Shown here: piece after piece, positions 33,739-42,528 of the stretch
Layout: the number at the start of each line of letters is the position of its first letter
Numbering within the stretch: position 1 is the first letter of the stretch
Origin: Verrucomicrobiaceae bacterium
GTDB lineage: Bacteria; Verrucomicrobiota; Verrucomicrobiia; Verrucomicrobiales; Akkermansiaceae
Assembly (NCBI GenBank): GCA_027491155.1
Contig: JAIXWR010000010.1
Span: 124,001-188,000, forward strand
Direction of reading: 5' to 3'
Length of the DNA: 64,000 bases
Made by a program: the position numbers and the translations under genes
The notes under the pieces: model-generated
What the model was told of the DNA's origin: nothing
The model's database searches: none
What the model saw: the letters and a program-made list of their open reading frames with translations, nothing else

Positions 33739-34694
33739 GCCCGGACCTCCAGCGGCTTCCATTTCGTCCACGAGACGATCGCCTTCACGGCCTCGGCGAA
33801 GCGCCCGCCGATCGGTTCTTCCGGGCCGATCACCCGCAAGCGGCCGGGTTCCCCGTTGCCGAAAACCACCTCGCGCGCCCGGCCCATCAGCTCGCCATCC
33901 ACCTGGACCGGCACCTCGCGGTCCGCGATCACCTGCAGCCCGGACGACTGAAAGTAACTGACCGTGGAACCGACATGTTCCAGCCCGCCGAGCGCGAGGC
34001 CGCGCAGCGAATCGAGCACCAACCGGTAGCCCGCTTCCTTGAAGACCAGCACGTCCAGCATGCTGTCGCGGTTGTCCGCCTTGTGGAAAAGCTTGAACTG
34101 GCCGCCATACAGCGAGCCGTTCCCCGCCAGCACCGCCACCCCTTCCTCGCGGCGGCCGTCGTCGCAAACCACCTCCATCCGCGGCGGCGATTCCCCGAGC
34201 ACCTTCACCGCGGCCAACAGGTAAGCCAGCGGGCCGAGCATCTTCTTGCTCTCCCAGGTCGTCTCCTCGATCACCATCGCATCGAAGCCGACTCCCGCCA
34301 TCTGCACGAAAGGAACACCGTTCGCCTCGAAGAGGTCGATCTCCTGGATCAGTCCCCGCTCGATCACCTCGAAGGCTCGCGGCAGGTTGTCGAAAGGTAT
34401 GCCCAGTTCGCGCGCGAACACATTCATCGTCCCCGCCGGCAGCACGCCGAGCGCGGTCGCGGAGCCCGCCAGGCCCTGCACCACCGCGTTCAAGGTGCCG
34501 TCGCCGCCGGCCGCGATCACCACCGGCTCTCCATTGCGCGCGAACATCGCCGCCAGATTGCGGGCTTCGTCCGCGCTGTTGCTGGCGTAGAGCGCGAAGC
34601 GCGTCGCGTGGTCCATGATGAAGCGCAGCGCCCGCCGCCCTTTCTGGCTGCGTGCCCTCGGATTGAAGATAAGCGGGTAGCGCCGCGGCAGCAT
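33735..34694 (-). CDS. diacylglycerol kinase-family lipid kinase
   Basis: A 319-residue member of the DAGK catalytic family (YegS/BmrU/DgkB-like), which phosphorylates lipids with ATP. Motifs: LIFNPRARSQKG near residue 8, the nucleotide-binding AAGGDGTLNAVVQGL near 60, LPAGTMNVFARELGIP near 82, and GVGFDAMVIEET near 125. The C-terminal beta domain carries VQVDGELMG. It begins at ATG 34694 (a GTG one codon earlier is possible), 47 bp after the AraC gene. The stop overlaps the SanA-like gene. The lipid substrate is unknown. Confidence 0.85.
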   Translation of the reverse strand: MLPRRYPLIFNPRARSQKGRRALRFIMDHATRFALYASNSADEARNLAAMFARNGEPVVIAAGGDGTLNAVVQGLAGSATALGVLPAGTMNVFARELGIPFDNLPRAFEVIERGLIQEIDLFEANGVPFVQMAGVGFDAMVIEETTWESKKMLGPLAYLLAAVKVLGESPPRMEVVCDDGRREEGVAVLAGNGSLYGGQFKLFHKADNRDSMLDVLVFKEAGYRLVLDSLRGLALGGLEHVGSTVSYFQSSGLQVIADREVPVQVDGELMGRAREVVFGNGEPGRLRVIGPEEPIGGRFAEAVKAIVSWTKWKPLEVRA

Positions 34695-34741
34695 CACGGG
34701 GTGAATGGAAACCGGGACCGGCCAAGTTCCAAGTGAGAACT

Positions 34742-35668
34742 TCAAAGCGACGGGATCTTCACCGGGGAAGCTTCGCCGCCCGCCCCCGTGCCCCGGGCCC
34801 GGAATTCCGACGGGCTGCAACCCATCGCCCGGCGAAATGCACGGTTGAAGAACGAGACCTGGGTGAACCCGCAACCGAGGGCGATCTCCAGGACGCTGCG
34901 GGAGGTCGTCGATAGCTCCCGGCACGCCGCCTGAAGGCGTATCCCGATCAGGAAATCGCTCAGGCTTCGTCCCGTGTGCCGGCGGAACTGGCGGGAGAAA
35001 GTCGGCTTGGTCAAACCCGCGACCGCCAGCACCTCCGCCAGCCGGATCTCTTCGCGGAAATGCCGCACCAGATGCCTCAAGACACGGCTCATCGGTTCCT
35101 GATAAGTCGCGTCCGCCGGCGCTTGGAAGGACCGGCTGGCCAACGCTTCGAGCTCGTCCGCCGGCGCTGCTGCGAGCTCCGCCAGCAATTCGACGAAGCG
35201 CCCGAATCGCGCCAGGCCCTTCAAGCCGGCGAGCTCTTCCATCATTCCGGCAATCCGCCCGTGAACCGCTCCCGTCAGCCGCAGGCCGCCCGCCGCCTTC
35301 TGAAACAGCTCGCGCAAACCATCCGCTTCCGGCAGCTGCCACAGCGCGTGGTCGGCCGGGAAATGCCACTGCAAGGACAGGCCCGACGTCTTGCCCGCCG
35401 AATGCCAATGGTGCGGCAGCATCCCGCCTAACAGGACCAGGTCCCCCTCGCGAAAGTGTCCGATGTGATCGCCCACGAAGCGGTCGCCGCGACCTCCGGT
35501 GAAGAGCGTGAGCTCCATCTCGGGGTGATAGTGCCAATCCGCGCCTTCACCCCTCAACGGCACGCAGCCGCCGCCGGATAGCAGGTTTTCGACGTCCTTC
35601 ACCGAGGAACGCCACCGAATCAGGCGGAACGACTGCCCGGCCGGAATGTTGATCGTCTCGCGGCGCAC
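34742..35668 (-). CDS. AraC-family transcriptional regulator
   Basis: A 308-residue regulator with an N-terminal cupin sensor (WHYHPEMELTLFTGG near residue 41; FREGDLVLLGGMLPHHW near 68) and two C-terminal helix-turn-helix units (IRLAEVLAVAGLTKPTFSRQFRRH near 215; VLEIALGCGFTQVSFFNRAF near 262). The cupin type usually binds a sugar or acid. The start is GTG 35668, supported by a TTGCCA-N17-TATCCA promoter ending 6 nt upstream. It is divergent from the aldolase/kinase/GlcDF operon and probably controls it. Confidence 0.85.
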   Translation of the reverse strand: MRRETINIPAGQSFRLIRWRSSVKDVENLLSGGGCVPLRGEGADWHYHPEMELTLFTGGRGDRFVGDHIGHFREGDLVLLGGMLPHHWHSAGKTSGLSLQWHFPADHALWQLPEADGLRELFQKAAGGLRLTGAVHGRIAGMMEELAGLKGLARFGRFVELLAELAAAPADELEALASRSFQAPADATYQEPMSRVLRHLVRHFREEIRLAEVLAVAGLTKPTFSRQFRRHTGRSLSDFLIGIRLQAACRELSTTSRSVLEIALGCGFTQVSFFNRAFRRAMGCSPSEFRARGTGAGGEASPVKIPSL

Positions 35669-35674
35669 GGGCGA

Positions 35675-35703
35675 TGGATACTTTTTCTTTTCAAATCTGG
35701 CAA
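35675..35703 (-). promoter_or_regulatory. candidate leaderless promoter of the AraC-family gene
   Basis: Minus-strand TTGCCA (35698-35703), exactly 17 bp, TATCCA (35675-35680), then six bases (TCGCCC) and the GTG start. The A-rich spacer (AAAAGAAAAAG) is unusual for this GC-rich DNA. The distance leaves no space for a Shine-Dalgarno sequence, so the transcript would begin at or next to the start codon. The rest of the 259-bp divergent region probably holds the operator for the facing operon. Confidence 0.55.
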
Positions 35704-35927
35704 ATCCTCCCTTCCGGGTGAGACGATAGTGCCGGGATTTGATCCTACCCGTGTCGCAGGGGCGGCCCCGTCGTGATGTCATCGGGCGGTCGCTTCCCCG
35801 CCCGCCTCGGCGAATGACGGGAGTTCTTCCTGTTGCCGGTCGCAAAAAATCATTCCATGACCATGAGCACGGCGAGACCTGCGGCCGCGAAGCCCGTCCA
35901 CGCCAAGCTCCCCCAAACCCAGCCCTC

Positions 35928-36758
35928 ATGAAATCCTTCCGCCTCAACCGCCTCTTCAATCCCGCCTCCGGCCGCTGCTTCGACGTCGCGGTCGACCACG
36001 GCTTCTTCAACCAGCCCGGCTTCCTCGGCGGCATCGAGGACATCCGTGAGGCCATCCGCATCTTGGTCGACGCCGGCCCGGACGCGATCCAGCTCACCCT
36101 CGGCCAGGCCCGCCATTTGCAATCGATCCCCGGCCGCCACAAGCCCTCGCTGGTCCTGCGCACCGACGTCGCCAACGTCTACGGCACCGAGCTCCCGTCG
36201 ACCGCTTTCAGCCTGATGATCGAGGACACCATGCTGCAAGCCGTCCGCCACGACGCCGCCTGCGTCTGCGTGAACCTCTTCCAAATCCCCGGCGCGCCGG
36301 AAGTCCACGCGCAGTGCGTCGAGAACATCCTCCGCCTGAAACCGCAGGCCGACTACTACGGCATGCCGATGATGGTCGAGCCGCTGTGCTTCCGTCCGAA
36401 CTCCGAGGCCGGCGGCTACATGGTCGACGGCGACTTGACCAAGATCACCCACCTCGTCCGCCAGGCGGTCGAGCTCGGTGCCGACGTGATCAAGGCCGAC
36501 CCGACCACCGACCCCGCCGACTACCACAAGGTCGTCCAGATCGCCGGCGACGTGCCGATCCTGGTTCGCGGCGGCGGCAAGGTGGGCGACCGCGAGATCC
36601 TGGAGCGCACCCGGGTTTTGTTAGATCAAGGCGTCGCGGGCATCGTCTACGGCCGCAACGTCATCCAGCACGCCAACCCGCGCGGCATCACCCGCGCGCT
36701 GATGGCGATGGTCCACGAGAACGCCGGGGTCGAGGAAGCCATGCAACACCTCGCCTGA
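35928..36758 (+). CDS. class I aldolase, DeoC/LacD/FbaB family
   Basis: A 276-residue TIM-barrel aldolase. FDVAVDHGFF near residue 19 and the DVIKADPT motif, with K189 as the likely Schiff-base lysine, match the DhnA/LacD group of class I aldolases, which cleave phosphorylated ketoses to DHAP or glyceraldehyde 3-phosphate and an aldehyde. The end motif GIVYGRNVIQHANP is the phosphate-binding region. It is the first gene of a five-gene operon; the kinase gene begins 2 bp after its stop. The sugar is not identifiable; SFP aldolase YihT, tagatose bisphosphate aldolase and fructose bisphosphate aldolase are all related. Confidence 0.82.
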   Translation: MKSFRLNRLFNPASGRCFDVAVDHGFFNQPGFLGGIEDIREAIRILVDAGPDAIQLTLGQARHLQSIPGRHKPSLVLRTDVANVYGTELPSTAFSLMIEDTMLQAVRHDAACVCVNLFQIPGAPEVHAQCVENILRLKPQADYYGMPMMVEPLCFRPNSEAGGYMVDGDLTKITHLVRQAVELGADVIKADPTTDPADYHKVVQIAGDVPILVRGGGKVGDREILERTRVLLDQGVAGIVYGRNVIQHANPRGITRALMAMVHENAGVEEAMQHLA

Positions 36759-36760
36759 CC

Positions 36761-37762
36761 ATGAAGCCGGAGCGTTCGGGACTGCTGGCCGGCGGGAACT
36801 TCATCGTCGACCAGTTGAAGCTGGTCGACCACTACCCCGAGCAGGACCGGCTCGCCTTCGTCTCGTCGCAGTCCCGCACCAACGGCGGCGGTCCCTACAA
36901 CGTGCTCAAGGACCTCGCCGCGATGGGCGCGCCCTTCCCGCTCGCGGCGATCGGCATGGTCGGCGACGACGAGAACGGCCGCTGGATCCAGGACGACCTC
37001 CGCGCGTCCGGCATCGACATCCGGCAACTCCATGTGACCGCGGACGCCGCGACATCCTACACCGATGTCTTCTCGGTCGAGTCCACCGGCCGCCGCACCT
37101 TCTTCCACCAGCCGGGGGCGAATGCGCTGTTAGAACCGGCGCACTTCGATTTCTCTAACAGCAGCGCCAAGCTCTTCCACTACGCCTACCTGATGCTGCT
37201 CGACCGGCTCGACCGCTTCGACGCGTCAGGAAGCACCGCCGCCGCGTCGGTCCTGGCCCGCGCCCGCGCGGCGGGGCTGGTCACCAGCGTCGATATGGTC
37301 AGCGCCGGCCGCCCGGGTTTCCGCGAACTCGTGCTGGCCGCGCTGCCGCAGGCCGATCACCTCTTCGGGAACGAAATCGAAGCCGGCCTGCTGCTCGACC
37401 AGCCGCTCGACGGTAGCCTGCCCGGCCTCGCGGAGGCCGCCGCACGCTTGCTCGATCTCGGCGTGAACGAGGCCGTCGTGCTCCACTCCCCGGCCGGTGC
37501 GGTGGCCGTTGAAAGAAGTGGTGCATCTTATGTCCGCCCGTCCTTGAAACTCCCCTCCGACTTCAGCAAGGGCGCCACCGGAGCCGGCGATGCCTTTGCC
37601 GCCGGCTATCTCCATGGCCTGCACGAAGGCTGGCCGATGGAGCGCCGCTTGCAGCTCGCGACCTGCGCCGCCGCCGCCTGCCTGCGCCATCCCTCGCCCT
37701 CGGCCGGACTCCTGCCGGTGGCCGATTGCCTCGCCCTCGAATCCCGCTTTCCCGCCGCATGA
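36761..37762 (+). CDS. PfkB-family carbohydrate kinase
   Basis: A 333-residue ribokinase-type kinase. The N-terminal motif GGGPYNVLKDLAAMG near residue 42 is the family's first signature; the second, GATGAGDAFAAGYLHGL near residue 270, contains the catalytic Asp and anion hole. It would phosphorylate a sugar for the adjacent aldolase. A TGTTAG-type motif occurs twice in the gene. Its stop overlaps the GlcD start as ATGA. The substrate is unknown. Confidence 0.85.
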   Translation: MKPERSGLLAGGNFIVDQLKLVDHYPEQDRLAFVSSQSRTNGGGPYNVLKDLAAMGAPFPLAAIGMVGDDENGRWIQDDLRASGIDIRQLHVTADAATSYTDVFSVESTGRRTFFHQPGANALLEPAHFDFSNSSAKLFHYAYLMLLDRLDRFDASGSTAAASVLARARAAGLVTSVDMVSAGRPGFRELVLAALPQADHLFGNEIEAGLLLDQPLDGSLPGLAEAAARLLDLGVNEAVVLHSPAGAVAVERSGASYVRPSLKLPSDFSKGATGAGDAFAAGYLHGLHEGWPMERRLQLATCAAAACLRHPSPSAGLLPVADCLALESRFPAA

Positions 37763-39135
37763 ACGCCCTCCTCGATGACCTGCGGCAGCACTGTGGCGCG
37801 GACCGCGTGCTGTCGGAGGCGACCGATCTCATTCCCTACAGCTTCGACGGCACCGCGGAGCTGCGCCAGATGCCCGCCGCGGTCGTCTTCCCGCGCAGCA
37901 CCGCCGAGGTCGCGGCTTGCGTGAAATCCGCGGTCCACCACGGTGTCCCGATCGTCACCCGCGGCGCCGGGACCGGACTCAGCGGCGGCAGCGTGCCGGT
38001 GCCCGGCTGCCTGGTGATCTGCATGGTCGACCTGAAGGCGATCCTCGCGGTCGACCCCGCCATTCTAACACTCCGTGCCCAGCCCGGCGCGATCACCGCC
38101 GACATCGACGCCGCCGCGGGCAAGCATGGCCTGTTCTACCCGCCCGATCCCGGCTCGATGCGCGTCAGCACCATCGGCGGCAACGTCGCCGAAAATTCCG
38201 GCGGCTTGCGCGGATTGAAATACGGCGTGACCCGCGACTACGTGATGGGCCTTGAAGTCGTGCTGCCCGACGGCTCCATCACCCGCCTCGGCAACGCCTG
38301 CGTCAAGGACGTCGCCGGCTACTCGATGAAGGACCTCTTCATCGGTTCGGAAGGCACGCTGGGCATCATCACCGAGGTCCTCCTCAAGCTGCTCCCCCGC
38401 CCCGCCGCGCGGCGGACGATGCTGGCGAGCTACGACCGGATGGAAGACGCCGCGCGCACCGTGTCGGCCATCATCGCCGCCAAGATCATCCCCTGCACGC
38501 TGGAGTTCCTCGACCGCATGACGATCCGCTGCGTCGAGGATTTCTCCAAGATCGGCCTGCCGCTCGACTGCGAGGCGCTGCTGCTCATGGAGACCGACGG
38601 CCATCCCGCCGCGGTCGCCGACGAGGCTGCCGAAATGGAAAAGATCGCGCTGTCCCACGGTGCCCGTGACATCCGCAGCGCCCGCGACGATGCCGAAGCG
38701 CTCACGCTTTCCTCCGCCCGCCGCAATGCCTTCACCGCCCTCGCCCGGGTCCGCCCGACGACCATCGTCGAGGACGTCACCGTGCCGCGCGACAAGCTCG
38801 CGGAGATGGTTGCCTTCATCGCAGAGACGGCCGCGGCCCATCGCCTGCAAGTCGGCACCTTCGGCCACATGGGCGACGGCAACCTCCACCCGACCTTCCT
38901 CACCGACGAGCGCGACACGGAGGAAATGGGGCGCGTCCACCTCGCGCTCGACGCCATCGTCGACAAGACCCTGGCGCTCGGCGGAACCATCACCGGCGAG
39001 CACGGCGTCGGCCTGGCGAAGAAGGCTTGGCTGCCGCGCCAGTTCGACCCCGCCAGCCTCGACCTGATGCGGACGATCAAGCGCTCGCTCGATCCCGCCA
39101 ACCTGCTCAACCCCGGCAAGATCTTCGACTGTTAG
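37759..39135 (+). CDS. glcD: FAD-linked 2-hydroxyacid oxidase, GlcD-type subunit
   Basis: A 458-residue flavoprotein of the glycolate oxidase / D-lactate dehydrogenase family. The FAD-binding loop TRGAGTGLSGGSVPV is near residue 71 and GGNVAENSGGLRGLKYG near 140; the C-terminal catalytic half has GTFGHMGDGNLHPTFL near 375 and GTITGEHGVGLAKK near 415. It oxidises glycolate, D-lactate or a similar 2-hydroxyacid and passes electrons to the iron-sulfur partner encoded next. The start overlaps the kinase stop; the stop is TAG inside a CTGTTAG motif. No GlcE is present, as in many non-enterobacterial systems. Confidence 0.88.
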   Translation: MNALLDDLRQHCGADRVLSEATDLIPYSFDGTAELRQMPAAVVFPRSTAEVAACVKSAVHHGVPIVTRGAGTGLSGGSVPVPGCLVICMVDLKAILAVDPAILTLRAQPGAITADIDAAAGKHGLFYPPDPGSMRVSTIGGNVAENSGGLRGLKYGVTRDYVMGLEVVLPDGSITRLGNACVKDVAGYSMKDLFIGSEGTLGIITEVLLKLLPRPAARRTMLASYDRMEDAARTVSAIIAAKIIPCTLEFLDRMTIRCVEDFSKIGLPLDCEALLLMETDGHPAAVADEAAEMEKIALSHGARDIRSARDDAEALTLSSARRNAFTALARVRPTTIVEDVTVPRDKLAEMVAFIAETAAAHRLQVGTFGHMGDGNLHPTFLTDERDTEEMGRVHLALDAIVDKTLALGGTITGEHGVGLAKKAWLPRQFDPASLDLMRTIKRSLDPANLLNPGKIFDC

Positions 39136-39139
39136 AGTC

Positions 39140-40441
39140 ATGGCCGACACCCTCGACGAGCTCCGCGACACGCTCCAGCAGTGCATCCACTGCGGGCTCT
39201 GCCTGCCGGTTTGCCCGACCTACGAGCTGACCCGCCGCGAGCGCAGCAGCCCGCGCGGCCGGATCTCGCTGATGAAGGCGGTGGCGGCCCGCGAACTCGA
39301 GCCGGGCGAGATCTTCGCGAAGGAAATGGGTGACTGCCTCGGCTGCTTGGCCTGCCAGACCGCGTGTCCTGCCGGGGTCGACTACGCGTCGCTGATCGAG
39401 ACCGCCCGCGCCGAAGTCGAGACCCGCGGGCTCAACGACTCACCTTCCCGCTCGTTCTGGCGCTGGCTCGCGCTGGAGCAGCTTTTCATGAACCCGCGCG
39501 CGCTCCGCCTCGCCGGACGAATGCTGAGGCTCTATCAGAAAAGCGGCCTCGACCGCGCGGCGCGGCGTCTCGGAGTCACGCGCCTCCTTCCCAAGAGCCT
39601 GCGCGACTTGGAACCGCAGACGCCACGGATCACCGCGGCCTTTTCGAACGAGTTGATCGAACCCTGCGAAACTTCCACCAGCCCACCCAAACACCGCGTC
39701 GCCCTGCTCACCGGCTGCGTCCAGGACCTCGTCTTTTCCGACATCAACCGCGACACCGCCGATGTCCTGCTCGCCAACGGCTGCGAGGTCCACACCCCGC
39801 CGTTGCAACCTTGCTGCGGCTCGCTGCACGCCCACAACGGCGCGCCCGAACTGGCCCGCGAACTCGCGCGCCGCTTGATCGACCTGCTCCCGCCCGAACG
39901 CTTCGATGCCATCATCAGCAACTCCGGCGGCTGCGGCTCCCACCTCCGCCATTACGGCAAGCTGCTCGCCGGGGACCCCGCCTACGCCGCCCGTGCCCGG
40001 CTGTGGGACTCCAAGCTGCGCGACATCCACGAGTGGCTGATCGAAACCGGTTGCCGTCCCCCGCTGGCCGCACCGCAGGACGCGCCGCTGACCGTCACCT
40101 ACCACGACTCCTGCCACCTCGCCCACGGCCAGAAAGTCGTCCGCCAGCCGCGCGAACTGTTAGATGGGATCCCCGGCGTCACCACCGTGTCCTTGCCCGA
40201 GGCCTCGTGGTGCTGCGGCAGCGCCGGCATCTACAACATCACCCGGCCGGAGACTTCCGCCGCGCTAATGGAGCGCAAGGTCGGCCACGTGATCGGCACC
40301 AGCGCGAGCCACCTCGCCACCGCCAATCCCGGCTGCCACCTGCAACTCGCCCGCGGCCTCGCGGACGCCGGCTCACCGGTCGAACTGATCCAACCCGTCA
40401 CCCTGCTCGCCCGGGCCTACCGGCGCGAATCCCTCACATGA
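39140..40441 (+). CDS. glcF: glycolate oxidase-type iron-sulfur subunit
   Basis: A 433-residue protein with two 4Fe-4S motifs at the N-terminus (CIHCGLCLPVCP near residue 15; CLGCLACQTACP near 64) and two CCG domains (GCVQ...PCCGSLH near 190-235; SCHLAHG...WCCGSAGIYN near 320-360), the set found in GlcF/LutA/HdrB-like electron carriers. It accepts electrons from GlcD and passes them to quinone. It starts 4 bp after glcD and its stop overlaps the next start as ATGA. Confidence 0.9.
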   Translation: MADTLDELRDTLQQCIHCGLCLPVCPTYELTRRERSSPRGRISLMKAVAARELEPGEIFAKEMGDCLGCLACQTACPAGVDYASLIETARAEVETRGLNDSPSRSFWRWLALEQLFMNPRALRLAGRMLRLYQKSGLDRAARRLGVTRLLPKSLRDLEPQTPRITAAFSNELIEPCETSTSPPKHRVALLTGCVQDLVFSDINRDTADVLLANGCEVHTPPLQPCCGSLHAHNGAPELARELARRLIDLLPPERFDAIISNSGGCGSHLRHYGKLLAGDPAYAARARLWDSKLRDIHEWLIETGCRPPLAAPQDAPLTVTYHDSCHLAHGQKVVRQPRELLDGIPGVTTVSLPEASWCCGSAGIYNITRPETSAALMERKVGHVIGTSASHLATANPGCHLQLARGLADAGSPVELIQPVTLLARAYRRESLT

Positions 40442-41571
40442 AAAACATCCCCGTCGGCATCATCGGCGGCGGCCTCATGGGCCGCGAAATGGCCAGCGCC
40501 TTCGCCCGCTGGTGCGCTCTAACAGACGTGACCGCCCGCCCGGTCCTCACCGCGGTCGCCGATCTCAATCCGGACACGCTTTCGTGGTTCCAACGGATTC
40601 CAAGTTGCACCCAGTTGGTCGCCGACTACCACGAACTCCTGCAAAACCCGGAGATCGAAGTCGTTTACGTCGCGGTCCCCCACCACTTGCACGAGGCCAT
40701 CTATCTCGACGTCCTCGCCGCCGGAAAGGACTTGCTGGCCGAGAAGCCGTTCGGGATCGATCTCTCCGCCGCCCGCCGGATCGTCGATGCCGTCCGCGCC
40801 TCCGGCCGCTTCGTCCGCTGCTCGTCGGAGATGCCCTTCTTCCCCGGCGCGCGGCGGGCCTTCGAACTCGCGCGCTCCGGAAGCCTCGGCCGTTTGTTAG
40901 AAGTGACCAGCGGCTTCCATCATTCGAGCGACCTCGACCCCGCGAAGCCCGCCAACTGGAAGCGCCTGAGCGCGATCTGCGGCGAGGGCGGCGTGCTCAA
41001 CGACCTCGGCATGCACGCCTGCCACGTCCCGCTGCGCCTCGGTTGGAAGCCGAAGTCGCTGTTCGCCCAACTCCAGAAGGGCTACCCGGTCCGGCCCGAT
41101 GGGAAGGGCGGCACGACGGCCTGCGACACCTGGGACAACGCGATGCTCCACACCTGGATCGACCACAACGGCGCGGAAGTCCCGATGCGGCTCGAAATGA
41201 AGCGCCTCGCCCCCGGCGCGACCAATACCTGGTTCCTCGAGATCCTCGGCACCGACGGCGGCGTGCGCTTCAGCACCGCCGAGCCGAAGACCCTGCACGT
41301 CTTCGAGCGCGGCAAGGAGCAGTGGTGGAAGCGCACCGACCTCGGATTCGGTACGGGTTTCAAGACGGTCACCGGCGGGATCTTCGAGCCCGGCTTTCCG
41401 GACGTCATCCAGCAGATGTGGGCGGCTTATCTGGAAGAGCGCGAAGGCAAACTCGGCGACCGCTTCGGCTGCGCGACCCCGGAGGAAGCGCTCGCGAGTC
41501 ATGAAATCTTTGCCGCCGCGCTGGAGTCGCAACGGCTCGGCGAGGCCGTTTCCTTGATTCGTCCGTCGTGA
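40438..41571 (+). CDS. Gfo/Idh/MocA-family NAD(P)-dependent oxidoreductase
   Basis: A 377-residue sugar dehydrogenase-like enzyme. The Rossmann motif GIIGGGLMGREMASAF is at residues 7-22 and the family EKPFGID motif near residue 101. The C-terminal beta-sheet domain is seen through LNDLGMHACHVPLRLGW near 185, where D and H correspond to the common catalytic area. Such enzymes oxidise or epimerise cyclic sugars, polyols and inositols. It closes the operon, translationally coupled to glcF, and probably acts on the sugar before phosphorylation and aldol cleavage. Confidence 0.87.
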   Translation: MKNIPVGIIGGGLMGREMASAFARWCALTDVTARPVLTAVADLNPDTLSWFQRIPSCTQLVADYHELLQNPEIEVVYVAVPHHLHEAIYLDVLAAGKDLLAEKPFGIDLSAARRIVDAVRASGRFVRCSSEMPFFPGARRAFELARSGSLGRLLEVTSGFHHSSDLDPAKPANWKRLSAICGEGGVLNDLGMHACHVPLRLGWKPKSLFAQLQKGYPVRPDGKGGTTACDTWDNAMLHTWIDHNGAEVPMRLEMKRLAPGATNTWFLEILGTDGGVRFSTAEPKTLHVFERGKEQWWKRTDLGFGTGFKTVTGGIFEPGFPDVIQQMWAAYLEEREGKLGDRFGCATPEEALASHEIFAAALESQRLGEAVSLIRPS

Positions 41572-41659
41572 GGGTCAGGGGCGGAGGCCGGAGTCCCCGA
41601 AGATCCTGCCCGGTCCCGCCAAGCCCTTTCGGCCGGATCCGCGGCTGATCCGCTGAGCC

Positions 41660-42445
41660 TCACTTCGCGGCCGCGGCTTTCTCCAAGGTCTCCCGGATCA
41701 GCGTCGCATGAAGGACCGTCCCGATCCCGAGCGGGTGACGGATCGTCCGGTCTTCGTAATCGCTCTCCAGCTTCTCGTTGTGATGGTGCTGCGAGATCAC
41801 GATGCCGGCCACCAATGGCTTGCCGCCGCTTGCTTCGATGAACACCGGACCGCCGCTGTCCCCGGCAAAGGTGGTGAAGTCGGCAAGGAAAGTCGGATGA
41901 TCCGCGACGGGTAGCAGCGGCGGGCTGGCGAAGATGCCCTGCCGCGCGACCGGGAAGCCGGCGCCGTTGGCCTCGAAGCGTTGGGGGTAGGTCAGCACGA
42001 ACAAGGGGCTGCAGATGTGGACGCCGGACGCTCTTAAGGCGGCTTCGTCCGCCAGCACGAGTGCCGGGAGCGCCTTGACCGGGACCGGCAGTTCCCCGGC
42101 CAGACGAAGCACGGCCACGTCGTGTTTTTCATGCCGCGACCACAGCTCCTTGTCGCCTTCCCGGATGTCGATCGTGTGATCGCGCCGCGCATACGCTCCG
42201 TCCGGCTTGGGTTCCCGCAGCACGAGGATGGCGCTCGCCCCCTTCATCCTCTCCAGCGTGTGGGCCGCGGTGACGAGATAAGTCGCCTTGTCGGTCTCGC
42301 CCCGCGTGACCAGGAAGCAGGTGGAGGTGGAGTCCTTGTGGAAGATCTTGAAGGTGGCTTCCATCACCTCGCTGGCGAAGTCGGCGGCGGCGAGCGGGCG
42401 GAGCAGGAGGACGACGAGCAGCAGAGCGGTCGCAAGCGGTTTCAT
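41660..42445 (-). CDS. exported trypsin-like serine protease
   Basis: A 261-residue protein with a signal peptide (MKPLATALLLVVLLLRPLAA). The chymotrypsin-type triad is complete: H62 in VTAAH, D109 in KHDVAVL and S197 in FAGDSGGPVF. There is no PDZ domain, so it is unlike DegP. It lies on the minus strand, convergent with the Gfo/Idh gene. An AAAGGA ribosome-binding site about 6 nt before ATG 42445 supports this start over a longer frame. The substrate is unknown. Confidence 0.82.
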   Translation of the reverse strand: MKPLATALLLVVLLLRPLAAADFASEVMEATFKIFHKDSTSTCFLVTRGETDKATYLVTAAHTLERMKGASAILVLREPKPDGAYARRDHTIDIREGDKELWSRHEKHDVAVLRLAGELPVPVKALPALVLADEAALRASGVHICSPLFVLTYPQRFEANGAGFPVARQGIFASPPLLPVADHPTFLADFTTFAGDSGGPVFIEASGGKPLVAGIVISQHHHNEKLESDYEDRTIRHPLGIGTVLHATLIRETLEKAAAAK

Positions 42446-42528
42446 GAGGATCCTTTCTACGTCGGGCAAAACGCAAAGCTCCCGGCAGGGCGGACCCGGC
42501 CGGGAGTGATTCGGAAAATGACGGGAGC

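Noticed and set aside
35928-37762. Aldolase plus PfkB kinase as a sulfoquinovose (sulfo-EMP) pair YihT/YihV
   Set aside because: No sulfoquinovosidase, isomerase, sulfolactaldehyde reductase or sulfonate exporter is nearby, and the GlcDF genes do not fit that pathway; kept only as a distant alternative.
41572-41659. Terminator between the Gfo/Idh and protease genes
   Set aside because: GATCCGC repeats occur, but no stable stem followed by a T-run could be drawn.
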